Counted from the first letter of the stretch, positions 1-5,850 are shown. The stretch is 5,949 nucleotides of DNA from Oscillospiraceae bacterium (GCA_003508605.1 DNUB01000027.1:1-5949); one strand, 5' to 3'. Notes: a model not told the origin generated them from the letters alone. Numbers and translations are program-made.

Positions 1-160
1 TCAATAATAAACAAAAAACAATTGCGAATAATATAAAAAATTGAAAAAAATACCGAATTTTTTCGAAAGACTATATGAAAAGATACATTTACGGTTGAAA
101 AAAATTTTTAATGGGTTTAAAATATAACCGAAAAAATTAAAGCAGGTTTAAATGCACATA
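1..160. other. AT-rich gene-free upstream region
   Basis: This stretch is strongly A/T-rich, with many A and T runs, and has no credible coding frame or RNA gene on either strand. It contrasts sharply with the GC-richer leader that begins near 163. The only element supported here is the promoter candidate at 95-123. No end of an upstream gene is visible, so what precedes the operon is unknown. Confidence 0.6.
95..123 (+). promoter_or_regulatory. Candidate sigma-70-type promoter of the ATPase operon
   Basis: TTGAAA at 95-100 (5/6 to TTGACA) is separated by exactly 17 bases from TAAAAT at 118-123 (5/6 to TATAAT). The region around it is A/T-rich, as is typical of Firmicute promoters. Transcription would start near 130 and leave a 5' leader of about 315 bases before the first start codon at 445. 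Chance matches are common in such AT-rich DNA; spacing and position are the main support. Confidence 0.45.
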
Positions 161-162
161 AA

Positions 163-194
163 AAAATCCGGATGTCCCCCGCCTATTGCAGTAA
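163..194 (+). repeat. Dispersed direct repeat, copy 1
   Basis: This 32-base segment matches 5918-5949 at 29 of 32 positions without gaps, and its first 22 bases are identical. The core is CCGGATGTCCCCCGCC. The second copy runs into the window edge, so the true repeat is probably longer. An alternative gapped reading has copy 1 carrying about 11 extra bases after TTGC before rejoining copy 2 at GGCAA. The left arm of a strong imperfect stem (169-183 with 217-230) lies in the conserved core. No transposase or terminal target duplication is visible. Confidence 0.85.
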
Positions 195-282
195 GCAGAA
201 GGCAAAAACTCCGTCAGGCGGCGGATTCCGTTCGGTTCTTCGGCGGGAGACCCGGTCTTTGCTGAAGCCCTAAGGGGTTTAC

Positions 283-309
283 GCCCCGGATTTTTCAAAA
301 ATTCGGGGC
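283..309 (+). promoter_or_regulatory. Long hairpin with a competing terminator-like stem
   Basis: Bases 283-294 and 298-309 form a 12-pair stem (one G-U) around a three-base loop, with GC-rich bottom and A/T-rich top. Its left arm contains CCCC (284-287) and TTTTT (291-295). The same CCCC could instead pair with GGGG at 274-277 across loop TTTACG, giving a short GC stem followed three bases later by the T run, as in a weak intrinsic terminator. The two folds exclude each other, which is an attenuator-like arrangement. With only four GC pairs, the terminator fold is weak. Confidence 0.4.
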
Positions 310-341
310 ATAATTCCCGCCAATAAAATAATTAAAAATGC

Positions 342-393
342 GTATCCCGGTCTCTTGGGCGGAGGGGATATACCGGGTTTTCACCGGGGATAC
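342..393 (+). promoter_or_regulatory. Stem-loop upstream of the first ribosome binding site
   Basis: GTATCCCGGT (342-351) pairs with ACCGGGGATAC (383-393) over ten pairs with one bulged G. The hexamer ACCGGG occurs twice (372-377 and 383-388), so the left arm has two possible partners. GAGGGG in the loop (362-367) matches CCCCTC just downstream (397-402), which would make a pseudoknot. The structure ends about 35 bases before the ribosome binding site of the first gene, so it could influence translation, but no strong direct sequestering of that site is seen. Confidence 0.4.
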
Positions 394-428
394 AGACCCC
401 TCGAAGTCCGAAAGGATATTACAACAGG

Positions 429-436
429 AAAGGTGG
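429..436 (+). promoter_or_regulatory. Ribosome binding site fixing the subunit G/H start
   Basis: AAAGGTGG lies eight bases before the ATG at 445. The open frame continues back to a TTG at 355, but that codon has no comparable site and falls inside the 342-393 stem-loop. The residues it would add do not resemble the coiled-coil family. ATG 445 is therefore chosen. Confidence 0.7.
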
Positions 437-444
437 ACGGCGTA

Positions 445-783
445 ATGCAAAGCACTGTAAACGGAAGCTCTATTCAAACTATTATAGAAATGGACAAAAG
501 GGCGAGAGAAAGAGTAGCAAATGCTAAAAAAGACGCCGAGGAAATCAGAGCCGAAGCCGAGGGAAAGAAAAAGCAGCTTCTTTCCGAATACCGCAGCAAC
601 TCTCAAAAAAGCCTGCAGGAGCTGGAGAAAAGCTGTCGGAACGAGGCGGATGAAGAGATCGGTCGAATAAATGCCGACAGAGATAAAAAGACGGCGGAGC
701 TTGACAGGAAGCTTGATCAGAACCGCAATTTGCTTATGAATAATATATTTGAAGCAGTTACAGGCTGCAAACGGAGGGCTTGA
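445..783 (+). CDS. ahaH: V/A-type ATPase peripheral stalk subunit G/H
   Basis: The protein is 112 residues. It is highly charged and almost entirely helical by composition, with Ala/Glu/Lys-rich heptad-like stretches from about 12 to 100 (for example RERVANAKKDAEEIRAEAEG) and no membrane segment. This fits the family's usual length of about 100-110 residues. In V/A-ATPases the G/H subunit forms a long right-handed coiled coil with subunit E. These peripheral stalks hold the A/B head still against subunit I while the rotor turns. It is the first gene of the operon, and its TGA ends two bases before the subunit C start, implying translational coupling. Coiled coils diverge quickly, so the name rests partly on context; a generic stalk protein is the alternative. 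The symbol follows archaeal usage. Confidence 0.8.
   Translation: MQSTVNGSSIQTIIEMDKRARERVANAKKDAEEIRAEAEGKKKQLLSEYRSNSQKSLQELEKSCRNEADEEIGRINADRDKKTAELDRKLDQNRNLLMNNIFEAVTGCKRRA
773..777 (+). promoter_or_regulatory. Ribosome binding site fixing the subunit C start
   Basis: GGAGG lies inside the last codons of the preceding gene, eight bases before ATG 786. An in-frame TTG at 780 sits only two bases after the site, too close for initiation, so ATG 786 (protein beginning MADAITAKARAIYG) is preferred. Confidence 0.8.
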
Positions 784-785
784 CC

Positions 786-1811
786 ATGGCCGATGCAATT
801 ACCGCAAAAGCCAGAGCCATTTACGGCAAACGCCTTACCAAAGAGGATTACAATAATCTGCTGCACAAAAGCGGAGTCAGCGGAGTGGTGGCATACCTTA
901 AAACCACCGAAAGGTATCGTGCCGCATTTGCAAATGTCAACGAGAATCAGATACACAGAGGTCAGGTCGAGCATATTTTGGAAAAGCAGGTTTTTGAGCT
1001 TTACGATAAGCTTATCCGTTTTATATCGGCGGATAAGGATAGCTTTTGCAGCTATATGATAAAGGAACTGGAGATAAAACAGATAGTTTCCGCTTTGGTA
1101 CACATAAATGCAAGCCAAAAGGACGGCTATCTGAGGGAAATGCCCGCATACCTTGCTGATCGGCTTTCCTTTGATCTGATGAAGCTTTCAAAGGCGTCAA
1201 GCTGGGAGGAGGTTCTGGACGTTGTTTCCGACACTCCTTACCATAAGGTATTAAAGCCGCTGCTAAAGGGCTCGCAGACGGGAGAAAGACTTGACGAATG
1301 CTCGGTGGCACTTTACAGCTATTTTATAAAATGGGCTTTTAAGGCTATTGACCGGGAATATAAGGACGATGAAGCCAAAAGCTTAAAGGAGATTTTTCTG
1401 AGGCAGTCCGATTTGTCAAACCTGATGATCTGCTACCGAAAAAAAAGCCTGTTTAACGAGGACAAGGAGCAGATCAAGAAATCTCTTTACGAATATTATT
1501 ACAGAGTAACTCCCGCCGTTATCGACGATATACTGTCGCAGCAGGACGCAGACAAAAGGCTGCTTTATCTGCTTAACAAGCTTTATCTTAAGGATAAGAT
1601 CGAATGCGACCCTATGTTTTTGGAAATATCGGTTCGCCGATACAACAGCAGCTTTTTTAAAAAGCAGCTGAGCTTCACCTCCAACGGAACTATGGCTTTG
1701 TACTCTCTTATGGGGCTTTGTCAGGTGGAAAGATCCAACTTGCAGAAAATAATCGAAAGTGCAAGATACGAGCGTTTGCCCGAAGAGACGGAAAAGCTGC
1801 TTGTATATTAG
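786..1811 (+). CDS. ntpC: V/A-type ATPase subunit C
   Basis: The protein is 341 residues, within the usual 330-350 for this family (V-ATPase subunit d/AC39 relatives). Subunit C is the funnel-shaped adaptor that joins the central shaft (D, F) to the membrane rotor ring of K subunits on the cytoplasmic side. Visible support: an N-terminal stretch AITAKARAIYGKRLTKEDY, typical of the family's first helices; an all-helical soluble composition; short sequences around LYSYFIKWAFKAID and MICYRKKSL in the middle; and a C-terminal segment ending RYERLPEETEKLLVY. No signal peptide or membrane segment is present. Here it precedes subunit I, whereas in the classic Enterococcus hirae ntp order it follows E. 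A 92-base gap with a small hairpin separates it from ntpI. Confidence 0.9.
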   Translation: MADAITAKARAIYGKRLTKEDYNNLLHKSGVSGVVAYLKTTERYRAAFANVNENQIHRGQVEHILEKQVFELYDKLIRFISADKDSFCSYMIKELEIKQIVSALVHINASQKDGYLREMPAYLADRLSFDLMKLSKASSWEEVLDVVSDTPYHKVLKPLLKGSQTGERLDECSVALYSYFIKWAFKAIDREYKDDEAKSLKEIFLRQSDLSNLMICYRKKSLFNEDKEQIKKSLYEYYYRVTPAVIDDILSQQDADKRLLYLLNKLYLKDKIECDPMFLEISVRRYNSSFFKKQLSFTSNGTMALYSLMGLCQVERSNLQKIIESARYERLPEETEKLLVY

Positions 1812-1845
1812 AGTACATTCGCTAAAGCTCGGTATGCGTTTTTTC

Positions 1846-1861
1846 GGCAGGTATTTCTGCC
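1846..1861 (+). other. Small hairpin between ntpC and ntpI
   Basis: GGCAG (1846-1850) and CTGCC (1857-1861) are perfect five-base arms around loop GTATTT. No T run follows, so it does not look like an intrinsic terminator. It may be an mRNA stability or processing element in the 92-base gap, or chance. Confidence 0.35.
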
Positions 1862-1903
1862 TTCATTGAATCAATACAACAGAAAATCGGAAGGGCGATT
1901 CTA

Positions 1904-4252
1904 ATGGCTATTGAAAAAATGGCTCTCGTTCACATCGAGGGCACGCTGAAAAGAGTAAACAAAGCTCTTATCAAATGCTGTGAAAGCAACTGCTTTCACA
2001 TTATTACCTCCTCAAAGGGCGGAGACGGCGGAAAGGGCTTCCGTGCGTTAAAATCAAAAAGCCCCTTTGCTCCCATTATGAACCGAGCAATGGCACTTGC
2101 GGACGGGCTGGGCATAGAGATCAAAAAGGCGGACTATGACGATATCGATATGAATGTCACCATCGACTTTGACAATTACTATAAGGATATCGAAAGCAGA
2201 TACAACAATCTGTTTGAGCAGAAGCTTAAAATCGAGGAGGCGTTAAAGGATCACAGCACCTCGCTTATGCAGGTTGAAAAGATGGCGGGCCTCGATACGG
2301 ATTTCAGAGATATTTTTGCCTGTAAGTATGTTAAGCTAAGATTCGGCAGACTGCCCGTTGACAGTGTTTTAAAGCTTGATTACTACGACGATAAGAATTT
2401 TATATGTTATCATTTCAAGGAAGAAAACGGTTATTCACAGATTTTGTATGTTACCCCCGCCGCAGACGCAGTGGAAATAGACGATATATTTGATTCGCTT
2501 TTCTTCGAGCGCATACACCTTCCCGATTACATCAAGGGCGACGCCGACGAAGCAAAAACCGAGCTGCTAAAGCTGGTAAAAGAGGAAAACGAGAACCTGG
2601 AAACCGTAAAGGCAAAAATCGGTGCGCTGAAGCTTGAGGTGGAGGACGATTTCTTAAAGGTCACAAGCAAATTGGCTTCTATCGATCAAAGCTATGATTT
2701 AAGGCAAAACGTTGCCGCCGTCAACAATAAATTTTTTATGTCGGGATATGTACCCAAAAGAAAGCTTAAGGAGTTTACCGAATCGGTGGAGAGCGTCGGA
2801 GACGTCAGGGTAATCGAAAAGCCCGTTGACAGCGAGCCTAACTCCTCGCCACCTGTGCTTTTGCATAACTGCTGGCTGTTCAGACCCTTTGAAATGTTCG
2901 TTAAAATGTATGGTCTTCCCAACTACAAGTGCTTCGACCCCACACCTTATGTAGCGGTAACATTTATGCTGATTTACGGCATAATGTTCGGCGATCTGGG
3001 ACAGGGAATCTTAATAACGGTTCTGGGAATTATCCTTGACAAATGGAAGCACGTCAAGCTTGCGCCCGTTATGCAGAGAATAGGCATTACCTCGGCGGTA
3101 TTCGGTACTCTTTACGGCTCGGTGTTCGGAAACGAGGAAATAATCAAGCCCTTCTTTAAAATTCCCTCGGTATATGAGGCCTTGGGCTATTCGTCAGCAC
3201 CGAAGGACATCTTTCAGGTTTCCACCGTTCTTCTTATTGCGGCAATAGGAATAGGCGTTGTATTGGTGCTTATATCTATGGCTATGAACATCGTCACAAA
3301 TATAAAAACGCCCAACTGGCTTTCCGAAGCGGTTATAAGTCCCAATGGGATTGTGGGAATGATTTTCTACGCCTCCGCAGCCGTGGGAGCCGCTCTTACC
3401 CTCGGTTTGGGAATAAACGTATTTACTCCCGTTTATATAATTTGCCTTATAGTGCTGCCGTTGGTTCTGATGTTCTTAAAAGAACCTATTGTAAGCTTTT
3501 TCAACAAGGTGTTAAGACCAAAGGCTAAAGCCGACACCTCCAATATAGTCCATGCGGTAAAAACCTACAGTGACGCAGTCGCCGAGCTGAAAAGCGTAAA
3601 CGAAAGCGAAATTCTTCTCGACAAGCTTACAGGCTTAGGCTTTGTAAAGGCTCAATACGGCTCGGTTTCCCTTGACGGATACAAAAAAATAAGCTCCGCC
3701 GTGGACGGCGATTACGTATTTTATCCCTTCCAATCCGATGAAAGCAATGTTTACGGCGTTTATATCGCTCCGGTTAAGGAAATGCCCGTGATAGAAAGAG
3801 GCTTTGCGGCTTTGGGCTTTAAGAAAATGAAAATGCCCGAGCATATCGAGGATATACGAAAGGAGCAAAATCTTCACCTTTCCGACTATATGGCGGAGGC
3901 GGTGAAGAAGGAGCACAAAAGCGTCGGCAGCTTTATAATCGAGGGCTTCATAGAGCTTTTTGAAGGCTGTCTGAGCTATGTTACAAACACTATGTCCTTT
4001 CTTCGTATCGGAGGATTTATTTTGAGCCATGCGGGTATGATGCTGGTAGTTTCCACCCTTGCGGGAAGCGAAATGTCCGTAAAATATATTCTGGTTCAGA
4101 TTTTGGGCAACCTGTTCGTAATAGGTATGGAAGGCTTCTTGGTGGGTATTCAGGTGCTGCGTCTTGAGTTTTACGAGATATTCAGCAGATTTTATAAGGG
4201 TGACGGAAAGCCCTTCTGCCCTCTTGTTACGACCTTTGAACCTAATGATTGA
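1904..4252 (+). CDS. ntpI: V/A-type ATPase membrane subunit I, with extra domain
   Basis: At 782 residues this is the static membrane subunit (homologue of eukaryotic subunit a). It provides the ion half-channels beside the K ring and anchors the peripheral stalks. Residues 1-320 are the cytoplasmic arm: globular segments plus two long helical stretches (about 92-130 and 211-265). PFEMFVKMYGLP (328-339) and DPTPYVAVTF (345-354) open the membrane half. Hydrophobic segments lie near 347-378, 388-408, 438-463, 480-502 and 506-525; the last pair spans about 688-720 and 726-758. Likely essential residues are Arg701 (SFLRIGG), His709, Glu743 and Arg753 (VLRLEFYE), and the end is FYKGDGKPF. Bacterial homologues are usually about 640-680 residues. 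The excess is residues 545-672, which align to the protein's own residues 141-210. GGAAGGG (1889-1895) lies eight bases before ATG. Confidence 0.96.
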   Translation: MAIEKMALVHIEGTLKRVNKALIKCCESNCFHIITSSKGGDGGKGFRALKSKSPFAPIMNRAMALADGLGIEIKKADYDDIDMNVTIDFDNYYKDIESRYNNLFEQKLKIEEALKDHSTSLMQVEKMAGLDTDFRDIFACKYVKLRFGRLPVDSVLKLDYYDDKNFICYHFKEENGYSQILYVTPAADAVEIDDIFDSLFFERIHLPDYIKGDADEAKTELLKLVKEENENLETVKAKIGALKLEVEDDFLKVTSKLASIDQSYDLRQNVAAVNNKFFMSGYVPKRKLKEFTESVESVGDVRVIEKPVDSEPNSSPPVLLHNCWLFRPFEMFVKMYGLPNYKCFDPTPYVAVTFMLIYGIMFGDLGQGILITVLGIILDKWKHVKLAPVMQRIGITSAVFGTLYGSVFGNEEIIKPFFKIPSVYEALGYSSAPKDIFQVSTVLLIAAIGIGVVLVLISMAMNIVTNIKTPNWLSEAVISPNGIVGMIFYASAAVGAALTLGLGINVFTPVYIICLIVLPLVLMFLKEPIVSFFNKVLRPKAKADTSNIVHAVKTYSDAVAELKSVNESEILLDKLTGLGFVKAQYGSVSLDGYKKISSAVDGDYVFYPFQSDESNVYGVYIAPVKEMPVIERGFAALGFKKMKMPEHIEDIRKEQNLHLSDYMAEAVKKEHKSVGSFIIEGFIELFEGCLSYVTNTMSFLRIGGFILSHAGMMLVVSTLAGSEMSVKYILVQILGNLFVIGMEGFLVGIQVLRLEFYEIFSRFYKGDGKPFCPLVTTFEPND
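2324..2533 (+). other. Subunit I N-terminal lobe, first copy of duplicated segment
   Basis: These codons give residues 141-210 of subunit I, an alpha/beta segment lying between the two long helical arms of the cytoplasmic domain. By position it probably forms the distal lobe that contacts a peripheral stalk. It aligns without gaps to residues 579-648, with 16 identities in 70 and many conservative pairs. Shared landmarks are VK..(F/Y)G at 143-148, Y.F at 169-171, Y.(T/A)P at 182-185, F..L.F at 196-201 and P..I at 207-210. Confidence 0.7.
3638..3847 (+). other. Inserted second lobe in subunit I (duplicated segment)
   Basis: These codons give residues 579-648, inside a block of about 130 residues placed between the sixth membrane segment (ending near 525) and the last two membrane helices. 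Ordinary subunit I proteins have only a short loop there. The segment is soluble in composition and flanked by charged helical stretches (about 550-575 and 650-672), echoing the arms around residues 141-210. Family topology puts this loop on the cytoplasmic side. It is in frame and uses similar codons to its surroundings, so it looks like an old duplication rather than an assembly error. Confidence 0.7.
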
Positions 4253-4407
4253 CGAATCTGATTCGAGATTCGCACAAGGCTTTTGTGGCGGCAGGCTCTT
4301 AAATCTCACGGCAAAAACAGCATTTTCGCCTGTCGGACGGCAATCCGTTATTAAAACGGGGGGATAACCCTTAAATATAAAATAATTTTTATTCGGAGGA
4401 ACAAAAA
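4253..4407 (+). promoter_or_regulatory. Structured ntpI-ntpK intergenic region
   Basis: This is the longest gap inside the operon, at 155 bases. CGAATCT (4253-4259) and AGATTCG (4266-4272) form a perfect seven-base stem right after the ntpI stop. CACAA (4273-4277) pairs with TTGTG (4283-4287), and ACGG (4337-4340) with CCGT (4345-4348). From 4371 to 4394 the sequence is nearly pure A/T up to the strong GGAGG at 4395-4399. Stem-loops after the 5' gene and an unstructured A/T leader before the proteolipid gene would suit differential mRNA stability and high translation of ntpK. That role is inferred. No convincing promoter or intrinsic terminator is seen. Confidence 0.45.
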
Positions 4408-4848
4408 ATGGATAAAGCATATCTCTTTCTTTTACCTTTAATTGCAACGGCACTTATTATTATACCTCTTGTAATTGCCATAAAGCGCAAAAAGTCGGGC
4501 AAGCCCGTAAGCATAAAAAAGTCGATCCTGATTAACGCCTGCTCCTTTATCGGCTGTATGGCGCTGATGATCTGCGTTATGCCCGCATTTGCGGGAGCTG
4601 AGGGCGCAGATGCGGCGGCGGAAGCGGCCGGCGGTCTTTCAAAGGGTATGCAGTATCTGGCCGCCGCACTTTCCACAGGTCTTGCAACAATAGGCACGGG
4701 TCTTGCGGTAGGTCATGCCGCCCCTGCGGCAATAGGCGCAACCAGCGAGGACGACAAGAACTTTACAAAATCGCTTATTTTCGTTGCTCTCGGCGAAGGT
4801 GTTGCTATTTACGGTCTGCTTATTTCCATTCTTATTCTGTTCAGCTGA
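4408..4848 (+). CDS. ntpK: V/A-type ATPase rotor proteolipid, subunit K
   Basis: The protein is 146 residues and very hydrophobic. It forms the ion-translocating rotor ring. Residues 82-110 and 119-145 make one c-type helical hairpin: Gly/Ala-rich inner helix with ATIGTGLAVG (93-102), polar loop SEDDKN (113-118), and outer helix with LGEGVAIYGLL, in which Glu130 is the predicted ion-binding carboxylate. Unlike the Enterococcus NtpK, which has two fused hairpins, there is only one. It is preceded by two further hydrophobic segments (about 5-25 and 39-61) flanking the basic stretch KRKKSGKPVSIKK, and an Ala-rich linker. The second segment ends in AFA|G (60-63), resembling a signal peptidase site; removal would leave an ordinary 84-residue c subunit. 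GGAGG is eight bases before ATG in an A/T-rich leader. ntpF follows after 24 bases. Confidence 0.9.
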   Translation: MDKAYLFLLPLIATALIIIPLVIAIKRKKSGKPVSIKKSILINACSFIGCMALMICVMPAFAGAEGADAAAEAAGGLSKGMQYLAAALSTGLATIGTGLAVGHAAPAAIGATSEDDKNFTKSLIFVALGEGVAIYGLLISILILFS

Positions 4849-4872
4849 TTTGATTTTCGGAAGGACGATCTG

Positions 4873-5181
4873 ATGAAATTTTATCTTATAAGCGACAACA
4901 CCGATACTCTTATGGGTATGCGTATGGCGGGTATCGAGGGAGTGCTGGCACACGAAAGCGGAGAGGTAACGGAACAGCTTGAAAAGGCTATGAAGGATAA
5001 AGAGGTTGCCATTATTCTTATGACGAAAAAGCTTATAGATTTATGCAGGGACAGAGTCTACGAGCTGAAGCTGAACTGTCCGAGACCTTTGATAGTCGAG
5101 ATCTCCGACCGCCACGGCGACAGCCGCATAACTCAGACGATCAGCGAATATGTCAATGAGGCTATCGGTCTTAAAATATAG
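4873..5181 (+). CDS. ntpF: V/A-type ATPase central shaft subunit F
   Basis: The protein is 102 residues, the usual family length of about 100-105. Subunit F is a small Rossmann-like protein bound to subunit D in the rotating central shaft. Visible support: the N-terminal strand KFYLIS, then G15 and MRMAGIEGV (16-24), where the family has a conserved turn after the first strand; a second strand VAIILMTKKL (45-54); and CPRPLIVEIS (69-78), matching the conserved P-(L/I)-I-x-x-I strand. No membrane segment is present. AAGGA (4861-4865) lies seven bases before ATG. The sequence before the start (TCGGAAGG-CGAT) nearly repeats that of ntpI. In Enterococcus hirae naming this subunit is NtpG. Confidence 0.9.
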   Translation: MKFYLISDNTDTLMGMRMAGIEGVLAHESGEVTEQLEKAMKDKEVAIILMTKKLIDLCRDRVYELKLNCPRPLIVEISDRHGDSRITQTISEYVNEAIGLKI

Positions 5182-5225
5182 AATCTTTTCAGGCTTTTAT
5201 CGGAATAACAGAAAGGATTAAGGCT

Positions 5226-5807
5226 ATGGATAATTTGGAAAAAATAGCCCGGTTTGAAGAGGCTATCAACAAGGCCGCCGACGACGAGATCGGGGCTTTG
5301 CTTGCCGATACAAAAAGGAATGCCCGGGAAGCGGTCAAGTGTGCCGACGAGGCATATCTGGAGGAATGCTACCATACCGTTTCAAGCGAGACGAAGAATA
5401 TAAAAAGAAAATTTGCCCATGAAATTTCTCAGAGGAAATTTGAAGCGGCAAAGGAGGTTTTTGCTCACCGCAGCATGAGAGTCGAAGAGTTTTTTGACAG
5501 GCTGGAGGAGGAAATATCCGATTTTTCCAAAACCCCCGAATATGAAAAAAGGCTTATTGCATTAACCGAGGAAACGGAAAAAGAAAGTGCCTTTAACCAA
5601 AATACCGTGATTTACGTTAAGCCCGAGGACGAGGAAAAGCTGAAAAAGCACTTTCCCAACGTAAAAATATGCGCCGACAAAAAAATCAAATTAGGCGGAG
5701 TTCTGGTTTTCTTCCCCGAAAGATCGGTTTTTGCGGACAAAACCTTTGACAGTGCCTTTGCCGAGCAAAAGGCGGAATTTGTAAACAATAAAATTATGCA
5801 GCTTTAA
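5226..5807 (+). CDS. ntpE: V/A-type ATPase peripheral stalk subunit E
   Basis: The protein is 193 residues, near the usual 185-210. It pairs with subunit G/H to form the peripheral stalks that fix the A/B head to subunit I. Residues 1 to about 100 are charged and helical, the coiled-coil partner region. Residues from about 105 on form the globular head-binding domain: strand TVIYVKPEDEEKLK (127-140), then LGGVLVF (156-162) with the conserved GG pair, and D171 followed by FDSAFAEQKAEF (174-185), matching the family's C-terminal D-x-(S/T)-F-D-x-x-x-x-x-Q pattern. GAAAGGA (5211-5217) lies eight bases before ATG; the closer AAGG at 5220-5223 is too near. It is the last gene of the six, with a 44-base gap to ntpF upstream. 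Confidence 0.92.
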   Translation: MDNLEKIARFEEAINKAADDEIGALLADTKRNAREAVKCADEAYLEECYHTVSSETKNIKRKFAHEISQRKFEAAKEVFAHRSMRVEEFFDRLEEEISDFSKTPEYEKRLIALTEETEKESAFNQNTVIYVKPEDEEKLKKHFPNVKICADKKIKLGGVLVFFPERSVFADKTFDSAFAEQKAEFVNNKIMQL

Positions 5808-5850
5808 GAATCTGCTTTCACTTTATGAAATGTCACGGAAGCCCTCCGCT

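Larger units (their letters stand above)
163..444 (+). promoter_or_regulatory. Structured 5' leader of the operon (unassigned class)
   Basis: About 280 bases precede the first gene with no credible coding sequence, but with several strong inverted repeats. Bases 169-183 pair with 217-230 (13 pairs including one G-U, one mismatch, one bulge). CGGG 244-247 pairs with CCCG 251-254. Bases 283-294 pair with 298-309 (12 pairs, one G-U). Bases 342-351 pair with 383-393 (10 pairs, one bulged G). Competing pairings exist: CCCGGT 346-351 can instead pair with ACCGGG 372-377, and GAGGGG 362-367 can pair with CCCCTC 397-402. This pattern suggests a regulatory leader RNA or a structured repeat. I do not recognise a known riboswitch class, and no ligand or function can be assigned. 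Confidence 0.5.

Noticed and set aside
355..444. TTG start giving a 30-residue longer subunit G/H
   Set aside because: The extra residues lie in the hairpin-rich leader, the codon is rare, and the well-spaced AAAGGTGG supports ATG 445.
780..785. TTG start for subunit C overlapping the previous gene
   Set aside because: It is only two bases from GGAGG; ATG 786 has the proper eight-base spacing.
295..798. Long minus-strand open frame over the leader and subunit G/H gene
   Set aside because: It is antisense to a supported gene and the structured leader, has no ribosome site, and its product has no recognisable family character.
4164..4367. 67-residue plus-strand open frame spanning the ntpI end and gap
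   Set aside because: It overlaps the conserved subunit I C-terminus in another frame and has no ribosome site; it is chance coding.
4249..4381. Internal promoter for ntpK (TTGACG at 4249, TATAAA at 4376)
   Set aside because: The boxes are far too widely spaced, and neither has an acceptable partner at 15-19 bases.
3635..4453. 272-residue minus-strand open frame across the end of ntpI and the gap
   Set aside because: It is antisense to conserved subunit I coding sequence and looks like a shadow of its codon pattern, with no ribosome site or family features.
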